Source: Erythroxylum novogranatense (lineage: Eukaryota > Streptophyta > Magnoliopsida > Malpighiales > Erythroxylaceae). From it: a stretch of DNA of 64,000 bases. The translations under genes were made by a program, and so were the position numbers. The DNA lies in contig CM057228.1 in the NCBI GenBank assembly GCA_029891385.1, positions 18,438,309-18,502,308 on the forward strand, read 5' to 3'. Numbering within the stretch: position 1 is the stretch's first letter; every line of letters begins with the position of its first letter. Of the stretch, positions 1-11,521 are shown in pieces. Under the pieces are notes generated by a model. It searched no databases. It saw only the letters and a list, made by a program, of their open reading frames with translations, and was not told the origin of the DNA.

Positions 1-139
1 ATTAAATTCTAATTCTCATAATTATTCTCAATCGTAGACCTCTTTCCCTAGTTCGCAAGCGAATGGAATCACTTCAATTGGAGGTCTATACCAAAAGTTA
101 TGCCCTTGATAAACCATAATTAAACCAATAAAGCAGTTC

Positions 140-345
140 CGTCGTCGCGACCTTGCGGCCTTATTGCGCCACAAGCGAATTCGCTCGTCATGGCGTGTAA
201 CACGCTTCATGGCGAACGCCTCACGCCGCCCTCGGGCGAAAGCGGGCTCGTCGCGGCGTCAACCAAATGACGCTCGCCGCGGCGTGAAACCCTTTTGCCC
301 GTGCTGAAATAATAATCCTTTCGCCGGCGAGGCCTCAGAACGCCA
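140..345 (-). repeat. CG-palindrome cluster in C LTR
   Basis: A run of short CG-rich motifs related to GTCGCGAC (cgtcgtcgcgacc, ctcgtcgcggcgt, ctcgccgcggcgt, cgtcatggcgt). The same type of cluster occurs at a comparable place, inside the putative first intron, in the LTRs of A, B, E and G. Confidence 0.7.
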
Positions 346-758
346 TGACGTCTTGAAGTCGCAGTCGTCTTCTCCGATCGGTTTCCGTCCAGTTTTCTCT
401 CTAAAAACTCCCATTAACTCTCCCAACTACTCAATCAACCATAATAAATGCTATAAATGCCATAAAAACCATCAATAACAACATTAAAACCTTTAAAACT
501 TACCAATCAAGCTCCAAATCCACGGATCTCACAAAAACGCCGTAAACTCTAAAATGTTTCAAACCCAACGATGATCCACTCTAAGCTCCTTAGTCCTTTA
601 TCAATCACAATAGACTTGTTAGCCTTACACAATAAGAGGAAAATCACAAGAAATAATCAAAGAATCCTCACCCATGAGAGGAAACGAAGAACGCCATGGG
701 AGGAGGAGAAGGAGCTCGCGATTGCCTTAGGAAAAAAATCCCAATTTTCCAAACCTAG

Positions 759-768
759 CTATTTATAG
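759..768 (-). promoter_or_regulatory. TATA box of element C LTR
   Basis: The minus strand reads CTATAAATAG, a perfect plant-type TATA box, about 480 nt inside the LTR and about 260 nt before the donor-like GGTAAGT. This suits a U3/R promoter. No transcription evidence. Confidence 0.55.
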
Positions 769-1249
769 GCATAGGTCTCCAAATCGGTCCAAATTTCAGT
801 CTCTAAATTTTAGTAGCTCCACATATTTATTTTCTAACAGCCCCACTCTAACTTTTCCATTTCCATTGGACAATCCTTTCGGTACCGTACAGTCAATCGG
901 TCAGTCTCTTAAATATTTTCGGTCCGGGCATTTCCTCCCGAATTTCTCGAAAATTTCCTACAAGTCACTATCAGATGCCAATCACTCTTGGACTAATCTA
1001 AATCAGTCATTCGACTCACTTACTCTTAATTTCTCAATCAGTCATAATCCAATCAGTCCAGTCAGTTCACAATTACAATTAAAATGCCGCTAAATCATGA
1101 CTGCATGTACCCATAATAAATGCATATGCAAGAAACCAGTTCCTCTATAATTAGAGGCCAGTAACAAAATCAATCAGTAAATGCAATGAAACCTTTCGGT
1201 CCGTCCCAATTTACCAGAATACCCTTGCGCGCAGTAACGGGATGTTACA

Positions 1250-1782
1250 GTTCGCAAACTCACCCAACATTGCAATTATTTTTCAGGAATTGAAGTGTAC
1301 CCTGTTAGACCAACGGGAGTATGTCTATTGCACACAAGTCAGAGTAATGGGTCGGGATTAGTGCACGTCTGCATGCGTGTTATTATGTTTTTGTATAGAA
1401 TTGGCATTTCTGCAATATCTGCAGAATAGTACTGTTATTGTAGAGGGCCAAATTGATAATTCTTGTATTGTCATGTAATTATTGAAAATGTTTAGAAATG
1501 GCATTGGCCTGATTTGGCCACGAATTGTTGTGTATAAATTGATTTAATGCTGTTGAAAGTTTTTATTACCGAAATTGTTTTATGATCGAAATGTTTTCGT
1601 ATTAAAGTAGGCCCATTATTGTTCACTAATTTTCGCGCACGAGATTGTTTTCAAAAAAATTAAAAACATCTTACTGAGTTTTAAACGGTTTTTTACTGCT
1701 CTAGCATACTACCCTCGTGAGGCACGGGCTAGGATATCACCATTGATATCAGGTTCGGGTCTTACGGGAGTGGGATGCTACA
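1250..1782 (+). mobile_element. Element A 5' LTR, 3' part
   Basis: Begins inside the conserved LTR hairpin region, GTTCGCAAACTCACCCAAC, because element C is inserted there. It passes an acceptor-like TTTTTCAGG (AG at 1285-1286) and ends with GGGATGCTACA just before the primer-binding site. From about 1412 to the end it matches 60751-61117 almost base for base, which identifies that copy as the end of the same element's 3' LTR and makes A the outermost element of the nest. I count roughly 20 differences over about 365 bp by eye. Confidence 0.88.
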
Positions 1783-1786
1783 TTTG

Positions 1787-1798
1787 TGGTATCAGAGC
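1787..1798 (+). other. Primer-binding site of element A (tRNA-iMet)
   Basis: TGGTATCAGAGC, complementary to the 3' end of plant initiator-Met tRNA, starts 5 nt after the LTR end. It shows that the 5' LTR lies to the left and the element reads left to right. Confidence 0.9.
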
Positions 1799-3778
1799 CC
1801 AGAAGTACAATCTTACATGGGCATTTTGAAAATTTGGGTCAAGTTACATGCATTTAAGTCATGTCACGGCAGACAGTGACAACTGATCCCCAGTCTAGCA
1901 TATGAGTCACCTGCATGAGCCTGCATCAATTATTTAAGTGGTTAGAAATAGTGAGGAAAATGATGATATGTTGGAAAGTAATAAATGGAAGTTGTGGATA
2001 TCGGGAATTAAGAAAAAGTGTATGATTTGATTTGACAAATAAAGATTAAGTGTATTGTTACTGGTGGATATATATTATGAAATGCAACATCAGAGTTATA
2101 TTGGAGTATATCCTTGATCGTGGGATAGATATGAATATATATATACTTGTGGATCGATAGAGGAAAATAGCGAGGTGTTAGAAATGGCGAGATTGAAAGT
2201 GTATAAGCAAAGTGGATGAAATTAAAATGTTCTATGACTTAGAGAGGCTATAATTGGGTTTGATTTCCGTGATGAGAGTTATGAATAAGAGTTTATGACT
2301 TAGAGTCAGAATATGTTAGTGGGGAAGCGAGAATGATTGTACATCTATGATATTGGTTTGAGTGTGAAAATACATGGGTTTGACAAAATAGTGAAAAGAT
2401 TGAAATGTTAGACAATGATAAGGGTAGATGAAAAAAGTTGTCTAGGTTCAATTGATTTGCCTATGTGAACGCACATATGATAATAGGAGCCTCATAACAA
2501 GAGAAAATATTATTTGTCTCATATGTGTGGTGATGATATCGGAAGTCATCTGTGAGTTGGTAAATAATTGCTAGTCATAGTTCTTATAGTTTCAAGTTCA
2601 ATATGAGTTAGAATAAGAAGTGAAAGCGCTTATAGTGATCAATTGGGAATGAATTAAGATTTGTAAAAGGGACATGATCATGGCATAATCCTCACAAGCG
2701 AGGAAAGGTGCAAAAAGGGAAAGGTTGTCAAAAATCAAATGAGATCAAAGTATCCTTAGCGTAAGTGACTAAATGATGAATTGTCCTACGTTTGTCTCAC
2801 GACATGATGTAATGATTTTGATGGTATTTACTTCACTGAATTTTATTGAAAAGGATGTCCTGATTTATATGAATTGAGGCATAATTGATCTTTATGGGAT
2901 ATTATGAGTTATAGCTAAAAATTAATTTTTCTTAAGGCATTGTAAATGGCTGACAAGATATGTGACGATGGTTGATGAGTAGGAATTTTGGAACGGTATC
3001 GATGCAAGTAGTAAGAAATCTTCTTTCAAAGGAGAATTTTCTTGAATTGGATTAAGTCGATCAGATGATTCAATTGAAAAATTTAGTAATGAAAGGACAA
3101 ATTGGAGATAAATTTGAAATGAACGAAAAGTCATTATTGGGAGTCCTGATCCTAGCGGAGACTCAAGTGTAAAAGATAAAATCTGCTACTGAGTAGGTAT
3201 GTACTACGTCAATGTAAAGAATCCAATTATGTAATAGGATTATTGAACAATAAAGAGACATTAGTCATGGTTATGAGGAGAATATTGATTCACAAATATT
3301 TGTGTAAAATGTTCGGAAAGTACAAATGGATTTGATGAATGTGTTAGCAACCCAAATTTGTAATGATGGCAATAAATTGAAGTATGCAGAGAAACTAGTG
3401 TAAGAGAATATGCGTCAGCATATGTTATTATGAATCTGAGAAGGTATAAGAAAATTGTTCCTCATTGGAGAAATTCGATTTTTAAAAAGAGTTAGGAAAG
3501 TCAATCAAGGGTATAAGGAATTTTATTGTGCTACCAAAGAGTAAAGTGTTTCAATTGTATGTAGATTGGAAAGTGACTATGATCATTAAGGATGCATCAA
3601 ATGTATTTGAAAAGTGAAGAAAAATAGTTGACATAGTTGAGGAAATTTCATATTATGAAAGTTTCATAAAAGTGAATCTTAGTTTAATCAAATAAATTAT
3701 GGATGAATTATTATTCGAACATGGCATTGGGAGACTTAATGAAGATAGAGGTAATGATAAAATGTGAAATTGTAAAGG

Positions 3779-3800
3779 ATATATATATATATATATATAT
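3779..3800. repeat. (AT)11 microsatellite
   Basis: Eleven AT dinucleotides in a row inside the non-coding internal region of element A. Confidence 0.95.
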
Positions 3801-4518
3801 GAGATTTGGAGTTATTTAGAACTAGCTGTATGCTGGATACGTCCAAAAGTTGTTAAAGATTTTCTGGTCTTATCTAATTGACAAAATTGATTGAGGAAGA
3901 ACGTGTGATTTATATGACTGATGATTATAAAAAGAGACATTTGAGATATTTATAATTCGAGTTTTGATGGTAGTACTTTAAATTGAAGATTTTGCAATAT
4001 TTAACGAAATGTCCCAGTAAAGGTTATGAAGCAATCTATTGAAATAGTGTAAAGAGGTTTGATGTGCATAGGGACAAGTATAATCTCGTGGGCTGCATTG
4101 TGATTGATGACTTGAAATTTGTTATTCCAGGTATTGCTTTGGAAGTTTGAAGATTTTATTCGTATAGAAATCTTTTTGAATATGTATATGAATATGCAAA
4201 TCGATAGCGATTGAGGTATTTCAGGAATTTGAAAGAATTGAAAAGGATTATGTGATTGAGTGTTTCAAAATTAAGCTAGTGATGCGATTTAACGTATTGA
4301 ATAGAAAAGTCAATGACAGAATGATCACAATTTGGGCGATAAGGTTATTAAACCTAGTGTAATTCGGAGTGCAAAGTGTCGAGTTAGCAAAGGGGCAAAA
4401 AGAAAGTATTATTAGCTATTGGAATTCTAAATCAGATGTGTACAAAAAGGGATTGGCAAAACTCGAATTGAGGACTCAGAATTTGCGAACCTTATGGAGG
4501 AATTTATAATGAATCCAG

Positions 4519-5279
4519 TGTAATATCCCACCCCCGACAGGAAGGGTAAAATCATAAATTTGGCATAGGATGAGATGGATTGGAATGACTAAGGACTGTT
4601 TATGCATAATAGGATTGGGACACAGTATCATTTATGCACATGAAATTACTGTACATGCATACATGACATTCCTGATTTTTGTGCCTAAGGCAATTTTATT
4701 GTGATTAACGTGGTTACTGTGTTTGAAAAATTATTTTGGTGATCCAGTGTTTTTATATTTTAAGGAATTTTAGGAATTTTCTGGATTTTTCAAGAAAATT
4801 CTGGACTGCATAAATCGCCAAGTGGCGAACCGGTTGATTTTCTAGTGGCGAAATTTCTATCCAATGGCACTACAATATTGGGTATATTATTTTGGGATTG
4901 AAATGAGGGCCATTGGAATTGATTGGGTTAAATTTCATTAGGGTTTCTTAAGAAATCCTATTATATGTTTTGTCCTTTTCTTGTTTTTGTCTTTTTCTCT
5001 TATTAGGTGACTCATCTTTCATTCATTTAATGCTTCACCCATTTGTCCACGACTCTTTCATTGCAAGTTAAGAAAAAAATGACTTTGAAGGCTCAAAAGC
5101 TTCCTCTCATCCGTAGCCTTGCTTCTCCTTCCTACTTATATTTTTTTTCCTTCTTCGATGGTCTCTTCTTCTTCTTCTTCTTCATTGAATTTTTTTCCAC
5201 TCACCTAGCAAGTTGCTACTCCTTTCTCCCACCCTAAGTGTTTCCCTTCATGTAAACAAGTTCAAGCCTCCTACCCTCT
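4519..5279 (+). mobile_element. Element D LTR, first part (U3 and leader)
   Basis: LTR start TGTAATATCCCACC, alignable with element A's 3' LTR start at 29009 (GAAGGGTAAA, GACCGGAAAATC-like and ATGGC segments in the same order). It is cut at 5279 by copia element H and resumes at 25154. Confidence 0.8.
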
Positions 5280-5773
5280 TGTAAACGATCTAGAAGGGGG
5301 GGGGGGGTGAATAGATCTTTCAATCTTTTCGTTGAAACTCTACAATAAAATCAGAAGTCAATTCACACAAAAACCAATTTAATCAAAAGTAAATGCAAAG
5401 AGTAGAAAAGAAGGGCAAACACTGTTTTTATAGAGATTCGGTGCTAAGACCTACGTCCTCTACCTAAGCTCCCACTTAGGATTTGACAAACCACTATATT
5501 TGACACTTTTTAGTGCAGTGCAAACTTTTACAATCCCGCTTGATTTCCGGCTCAAGTAACCTTACAAATGATTTGTTTTCTGGCACAAATCCTACCTCAC
5601 AAGTGACTAAACCCTAATCACTCAGAATCACAACACAATTGTAGAATAAAAGTGTATGAACAATGCTCTAATAACAGATTGAGAATCAATGAGAAGCGAT
5701 GAGAGCTAATCTGAAAGAAGTATATTGCTTTTCACTTCGTAGAACGCTATCTTCTTGTTCCTTGATCGTCCTC

Positions 5774-5780
5774 TATATAT
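5774..5780 (-). promoter_or_regulatory. TATA box, H 3' LTR
   Basis: The minus strand reads ATATATAGAGG, about 620 nt from the LTR start at 6400. The same sequence is at 24526-24532 in the 5' LTR, where it would drive the genomic transcript. Confidence 0.5.
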
Positions 5781-5916
5781 TTGCAGCACCTTTTTGATGA
5801 TTCTAGGAGATTGGGATAAGCACTAGCCGTTGTAGAGGATATTATAGCCGTTGCTTGATTATTGCTTTCCATGTGTGGCTAATTTCCTTTGACAGATTTA
5901 AAGTTCTTCACTCATA

Positions 5917-6190
5917 AGTCGACTTGTCGTAGTCATACCTCGAGTTGTCACTCTTCATAAGTCGAGTTGTTCATGTTACCTCAACTTGTGACAGCTTTTT
6001 CGGAAACTTCTCCGCTCTGAGATAACTCGAGTTGAGTAATATACCTCGACTTGTATTCATGATACCTCGACTTGTATGACTCTATTATGATAACTCGACT
6101 TGTATCTTTGTGTACCTCGAGTTGTGTCAACATATTTTATCTTAAGCCCCTTGACACCTCGACTTGTGTAATGAGTAACTCGACTTGTGC
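5917..6190. repeat. CTCGACTTGT motif array in H 3' LTR
   Basis: About a dozen spaced copies of ACCTCGACTTGT, AACTCGACTTGT, CTCGAGTTGT and AAGTCGAGTTGT, in both orientations around the CTCGAG core. Sirevirus LTRs are known for palindromic motif clusters; this array sits upstream of the TATA box on the coding strand, an enhancer-like position. Confidence 0.85.
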
Positions 6191-6400
6191 ATCCAACGGT
6201 CATATTCTAACAAATCTCTCATGATCTTCAATTTTAATGCCTTAGTAATGTTGGATAATGTTTCCTTTTTGATTCCTCAGTAATTTATAAGTCTTCCAAT
6301 CGAAGAACTCCTGCAATAAATTTCTCAACCAATTCTTATATATTTTATTATTATCAAAACATAAGTAGGATTATTTTTGTCAACCACCATTGGTCCAACA

Positions 6401-6625
6401 ATCTCTCCCTTTTTGATAATGACAAAATATTTAGAATTTGAAAAGAAATTGAAAACAATAAAACATTGATCAAGGTTTTAAGCCTTGTCTCTTTGGTTAG
6501 TGGGTCTCCCCCTTAATCATATAAAAAATTAAGAACAACAATTTTACAAAACTCCCCCTCAATTAAGGAATACCAATTTGATACCAATTTCCAAATATCA
6601 CTCCCCCTTTTTGTCATAATCAAAA
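6401..6625 (-). other. Polypurine tract cluster of element H
   Basis: Next to the LTR, at 6401-6415, the minus strand reads CAAAAAGGGAGAGAT, the expected polypurine tract. Further purine-rich minus-strand tracts follow near 6508-6516 (AAGGGGGAG), 6550-6560 (GAGGGGGAG) and 6600-6611 (AAAAAGGGGGAG, followed by a TTTTTGTCAT-like repeat of the first). Repeated polypurine tracts are an established Sirevirus trait. Confidence 0.75.
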
Positions 6626-6650
6626 ACCATTGTGAGAAGCAAAATTAAAT

Positions 6651-7658
6651 TCAACCAAAGGAATTTAAATCACACATGCCTAATCTCAATTTAATGTTCA
6701 CAAAAACATCTTCCTTAAGAGGTTTAGTAAAAATGTCAGCTAATTGATCACTAGTAGAAACATGCTTCAAACAAATGTCACCTTTTAGACAATGATCACG
6801 AATAAAATGATGTCTAATTTCTATATGCTTTGTTCTACTATGCAAAATTGGATTTTTACTTAAACAAATTGCACTGGTATTATCGCAATAAATAGGAATA
6901 TTTTTAACCACAATACCATAATCAAACAATTGATGTTTAATCCAAAGAACTTGGGCACAAGCACTCCCAGCTGCTACATATTCAGATTCAACAGTGGAAA
7001 TGGCTACACTAACTTGCTTTTTACTAGCCCAAGATATCAAAGATGATCCTAAGAAATGACACAAACCACTAGTGCTTTTTCTATCAATTCTACAACCATC
7101 ATGATCAACATCACTATAAGCATACAAATCAAATGAATCACAACGAGGATACCACAAACCATGATTGACAGTTCTACTCAGATATCTAAAAATTCTTTTG
7201 CATGCACTCAAATGTGAAACTTTAGGACAGGATTGAAATCTTGCACATAGACATGTAGCAAACATGATATCAGGTCTAAAGGCAGTTAAATACAAAAGAG
7301 AGCCAATCATACCTCTATAGAGTTTTTGATCAACATCATCTTCATGTTCAAATTTTTCCAAGACCACATTTGTTACCATTGGTGTGGCTGCTACCTTGCA
7401 TCCTTCCATTTTAAAATTCTTTAGAAGTTCCTTCGTATATTTCGATTGATGGATGAAGATGCCGTCTTTGTGTTGTTTGATTTGCAACCCAAGGAAGAAT
7501 TTGAGTTCTCCCATCATACTCATCTCAAACTCACTTTGCATCAAATCACTAAATTCTTTACACAAAAACTCATTAGTAGAACCAAACACAATATCATCAA
7601 CATATATTTGAAAAATCAGCATATCTTTATCAACAAGTTTAATAAACAAGGTATTATC
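6651..7658 (-). pseudogene. Copia reverse transcriptase (C-terminal part) and RNase H of element H
   Basis: One open frame of about 332 codons. It starts in the RT palm and carries the catalytic YVDD box in YVDDIVFGST, then FFLGLQIKQ, the GSLLYLTAFRPDIMFA block and the connection domain. RNase H follows, with DVDHDGCRIDRKSTSG (active-site Asp), STVESEYVAAG (Glu), IYCDNTSAICLSKNP (Asp) and the closing HIEIRHHFIRD and DQLADIFTKPL boxes. The frame is intact but separated from the RT N-terminus by solo LTR I at 7659, so no functional polyprotein can be read. Stop codon near 6651. Confidence 0.93.
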
Positions 7659-10600
7659 TGTTAGACCCCGTTCCCTTTTTCTTTATTAAATAGGTTTGTT
7701 TAAATTATTGGTAAGTTCATTATCTCTTGGCTAGTATTAATTGAAGTAATTAGGGTTTCAATTAGGGTTTTATTGGATTTCCGATTGGTTAGAATAATTT
7801 GGGATTTTTAGAGCAATAATTAGTAATTGAAGAAATTGAGAGTTAGAATTTATAGCAATAATATTAAATTTCAGGAATTTAGTTAAATTAGAATTTTAAT
7901 TTTCGTGTTATATTATCAAAGAATAAGAATTATTAAATTAGGTCATGTTAGGAATAAATTAGAATTTGTTTAAGTGATTATAAGGCTTTAGGTTTATTAA
8001 TTAAGTGGGCTAGGGTTTGTATGGGAAAGTAAATGGAAAAGAAGGGAATTAAGTGGGCTTTTAAGTGGGAGCCCATGAAGGTTTAAGTTAGAAGGAGGAA
8101 ATGAAAATTTGGTGAAAGTTAGAAGGAGGAAAGCTTGGGCTTGAAGAATTGGGCTTAAGGTTTTAGTTAAAGAATTAGGGTTAGGTTAAATTAAGAAGGT
8201 GTAGGAAGTGTTTTAAGGAAAGGAAGAGTGGTTCACGAAAATTGCAAGGGGAGAGACCAAGTGATGTCGTTTTTGGCATGGGAAATAAGTGAGAAAGAAG
8301 CTAACTTTAGGTCATTTGGGTTGGCCATCCGAAACTTACAAAGAGAGGGAGAGTTGGAGTAGCTTTCGAAAACTTCAAAGAAGAGAAATGGAAGGGTGAG
8401 TTCGGCCATCCAAAGGAGAAGGAGAAGAAGGTGTTTTAAGCTTGAGCAAGGGAGATTCACGTGGGTTATGTAAGAAAAAGAGGAAGGGAAGGAGTTCTTT
8501 CCATCTTAAGAAGCAAAAGAGGTTTTCGTGGGATCCTACAAGGTAAGAGGAAATTTGAAATTTTTGGTAGATTGTTAGGGATTTTACCTTCCTTGTTTCA
8601 TTTTGGTGATTGGAAGAGTGATTAGAAGGAGATGTTGTTGGAGGATAAAAAAATCAGATTAGGTTAGTTTAAGGTTTCGAAATTTTAGAGTGGTTTGTTT
8701 GATGTTTTATCTTCTTTCATGTTTAAATGGATGATTGGATGAGGGTTTAGTGAAAGAATGAGAAAGGGAAGTGTTTTGTGTAGGTTTCTATAGAAAATAG
8801 AAGGGGATGTCGTGATGGTTAAATGGATTTCGAAATTTGATTGGTTTTAATGTTAGTTTGGTTAATAATGGTGGTTTGAAAGGTATTGGTGAAAGAAAAA
8901 TGAAAGAAGCAAACATTAGAAAGTTTTGTTAAAATTCCAGCATGTGTTCATGGCTTAGGTGAGAAATTTTGAACTTTTAGAGTAGTTTTGATGGAGGTTT
9001 TATGTTGGTATAGCTTAGGAAATGTTTAGGGATGGTTAGGTTAGATTAAAGTTAAGTTACTATGATTTTAAAAAAATTCCAGCATAGGCACAATTGAGAA
9101 ATTGGCCTAATTATGTGTTAATGAAGGGTTGTATGCCTTGGTTAAGGTAAATTAACATAATTGGAGATATAAGGAAGATTAGATTAGCTTGAATGTAAGT
9201 TTTTCATTTGTTATTTAAAATTCCAGCACTTTACTCTTTTAATTAATTAGCCTTATTATGATTGAATTAAGGTCAATTGCGACGTTTGGAAATTGAGGAG
9301 GGTCAAAACAATCCATTGGGGCAAGTTAACCCAATTCCTAGCCATCGAAGTCAAGGTGGGTAACTTTTTAATAGTTAAGTAATAAGCTACTTAATTGCTT
9401 CTTGAATGGTTTTCTATGACTTTCAAACTTTGAATGTATTCTTGTTTGTGGAATTGTAAACATGTATTATGTGCCTTTGTATGAACTATATTGTGTAAAG
9501 ATTCATGAAAATGTTTGACAAGTACTAAAGTGCCGAATATGATACTTTGATGATCATGTGAAAGTAACTAGTTGTGATGGCCATTTGTGGCAAATACTTA
9601 TGAATGTTGTAATGTTTGGAAACTTGAGTTTAAATGAGAAAGATGTGAATATGTGGTTTGGATGAATGCCTAAGATGAAATTGCATGATTTTCTTGGGTT
9701 TGTAGTGATCCCCTCTGTTAGCAAGTGCGCACTTGTCTTTTAGGCTTCTCTCTCTTTGCCTGCTAGTGGCATAGGAGTTCAAATCGGACTCCACTGTTCA
9801 TGACTACACATGGTCGCTTGTCGGACATGTGGATACATCTGTTAGGATCACTCAAACCATCGATATGTGAAATTGTATTATTATATGACATTCTTTGATC
9901 TTCTTTGTAAATGTTGTATGATATTAAAGCTGAAGTTGTTGAATGTTAACTTGAAATGAAATTGTTGATGCATGATTAGCTTATGTTTAATTATTAACTT
10001 TGTTACCCACGGAGCCGTCGTGCTCACCCCTCCTTTCCTCCACAGGTTTAGAAGCGAGCGGGTCGTCGATCGGAATGAAGAATTACTCCGATGCTTTTGT
10101 TTTTAAAGTATTACTTTTGAAACCAATGCTTTAACTAGCATTTTGGGCTTTTATAACCGTTCTTTGGTTTTGGATGTATTAGGGCTAAAACGCTTTCGTT
10201 AAAGCATTGTAATTGTCCATTTCATGTACAGTTTGAAGGTTTTAAAGTTTCATTGTATATGTTTTGAATGTATGGTTATGTATGATTATAAGATTTCATG
10301 TTTGAGTTTGTAAAAGTAAAGATGGATTGGTATGTCTTAAAGAACTTAAATTGATGAATTGCTAGATACTTAGGCTTGCGTTGTTGCCAATTGGAGTTGG
10401 GATGGTTTGATTGCTGATTAAGTTTGTGAATTGGAAGATAGAAGTGTTTTCATGCGGTGGGAGTTAGGTTGTAAATTTTGGGCTAGGCGTTTTTAGGGAG
10501 GTGCTGTCCATTTTTTAAAAATGGGCAGCCACCTTGTAGCGTATATTAGACCATCTTAGAGTTAAAATTTGGATAAAAGGTATTTCTTAAAGTTGATAGA

Positions 10601-11521
10601 GTTTGGCAAGATCTTTAAAACGGGATAAAAAGAGTTAAATTTCGAATTAGGATGAAAAAGTTATGGGCGTTTGAAATTTCCAGATTACTATTCATTTGGT
10701 AAATGTTACTATTCATTTGGTAAATGTTACTATGCATTTGGTAATTTACTAAATACCAACCTTAAGCGAGTTTCCATTTCTTTTAATGATAGATATGACT
10801 TTTACTTCCTTACTAATTGTTTTAAATAACCTTATATCTTTTCGATATAGTTATATAGGTCATACTTGATTTCCTTTTGGTTAAAATGTTATACATTTTC
10901 AACTTTTGCAAAGGTATGAAAAGTAAGCTTGGTGAACCTCTTAAACAATTCATGGATGATTTTTTTTCTATGTTTATAAGTAAGTTTTGATACGTTTAAT
11001 TTTATTTGGAAAAATTCGTATTTCGGGTAAAAAGATTATAAATAGATCAAGTTGGATTTTAAGTAAACCTATAATAATCGTTTTCTTATTTTCTTTGTAT
11101 CTTTGTCTTTTGACCTTGATTCACATGAATTTTGAATTATTAATTAACTAGCTCAATCTTCCATCCTTTTGGAAAAATGAGAGTGTCGGGTTTAGTTGGA
11201 TTTTAGGGTCGATAAATGTTGGTTTTGCCCGAAAGGTCATCTTGTGACCTACAAAGATCCGATGGAGGCATTTTCTGATTTCATTTGACCTAGAGGTCTA
11301 GGTTTTTGTAGTAGTTTAAGTATAGGAGCAATGATGGGCCCTAAACAGATCAAAGCTATTGGAAGAGACTTAGGGTCGAGCTTTCCAACTTTATTCGGAT
11401 GAAGTGAAACTAAGTCCAGTTTGAGATGCAATTATGGTGAGGAATCCCTTCCTCGTGACGCGCGCGTCTAGATGTCAATCAGGACGTCGGACTCGTGTCG
11501 CACCAGGGAGGGGTTCCAACA
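7659..11521 (+). mobile_element. Element I: solo LTR, 3.86 kb
   Basis: Starts TGTTAGACCCCG and ends GGTTCCAACA; flanked by identical TTATC at 7654-7658 and 11522-11526. The start matches the LTR start of element G (TGTTAGACCCCG on the minus strand at 49667 and 56531) and both end in CCAACA. I find no PBS, polypurine tract, internal domain or second LTR, so this reads as a solo LTR. Donor-like AAGGTAAGA occurs near 8541, a second donor AAGGTGGGTAAC at 9356 and an acceptor CCTTTCCTCCACAGG at 10045, paralleling G's LTR. It disrupts H's reverse transcriptase. Confidence 0.82.
10685..10747 (+). repeat. Triple 21-bp direct repeat in solo LTR I
   Basis: Two exact copies of a 21-mer starting TTACTATTCATTTGGTAAA (10685-10705, 10706-10726) and a third with a few changes (10727-10747). 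Confidence 0.9.

Larger units (their letters stand above)
1..1249 (-). mobile_element. Element C: Ty3/gypsy LTR, partial, minus strand
   Basis: Read on the minus strand this begins at 1249 with TGTAACATCCCGTTAC, the LTR start shared by the gypsy elements here, and runs off the left edge. In order it has a TATA box near 760, a donor-like GGTAAGT near 500 (plus-strand ACTTACC) and a cluster of CG-rich palindromes at 140-345. It interrupts element A's 5' LTR at 1249/1250, so the expected target duplication is GTTCG (1250-1254); its partner lies outside the window. As the LTR start faces right, this is the element's 5' LTR. Confidence 0.8.
1783..4518 (+). mobile_element. Element A internal region, non-coding (part 1)
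   Basis: About 2.7 kb between the PBS and the insertion of D, with no reading frame resembling gag or pol. The plus strand is very poor in C and rich in G. It is alignable by eye along its length with B's internal region (15249 onward): the CGGCAGACAGTGA segment near 1867 and 15333, the segment around 3400-3450 and 16640-16690, and ATGGATGAATTATTATT near 3702 and 16925. This is what a large non-autonomous LTR element family (LARD type) would look like; extreme decay of a coding element is the alternative. It continues at 28089. Confidence 0.75.
5280..6400 (-). mobile_element. Element H 3' LTR
   Basis: TG...CA repeat of about 1.12 kb, bounded at 5280 (TGTAAACGATCTAG) and 6400 (TTGGTCCAACA). 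It matches 24039-25153 with roughly 20-25 differences by eye, about 2 percent, so H is younger than element A. It carries a 12-G run at its left end, a minus-strand TATA box at 5774-5780 and a dense array of CTCGACTTGT-type motifs at 5917-6190. Confidence 0.92.

Noticed and set aside
5286..5306. Poly-G run as a regulatory G-quadruplex
   Set aside because: A single homopolymer at the LTR tip that varies in length between copies (12 against 7), most likely slippage or read error.
7659..11521. Solo LTR I as a complete element
   Set aside because: No PBS, PPT or repeated ends found inside it.
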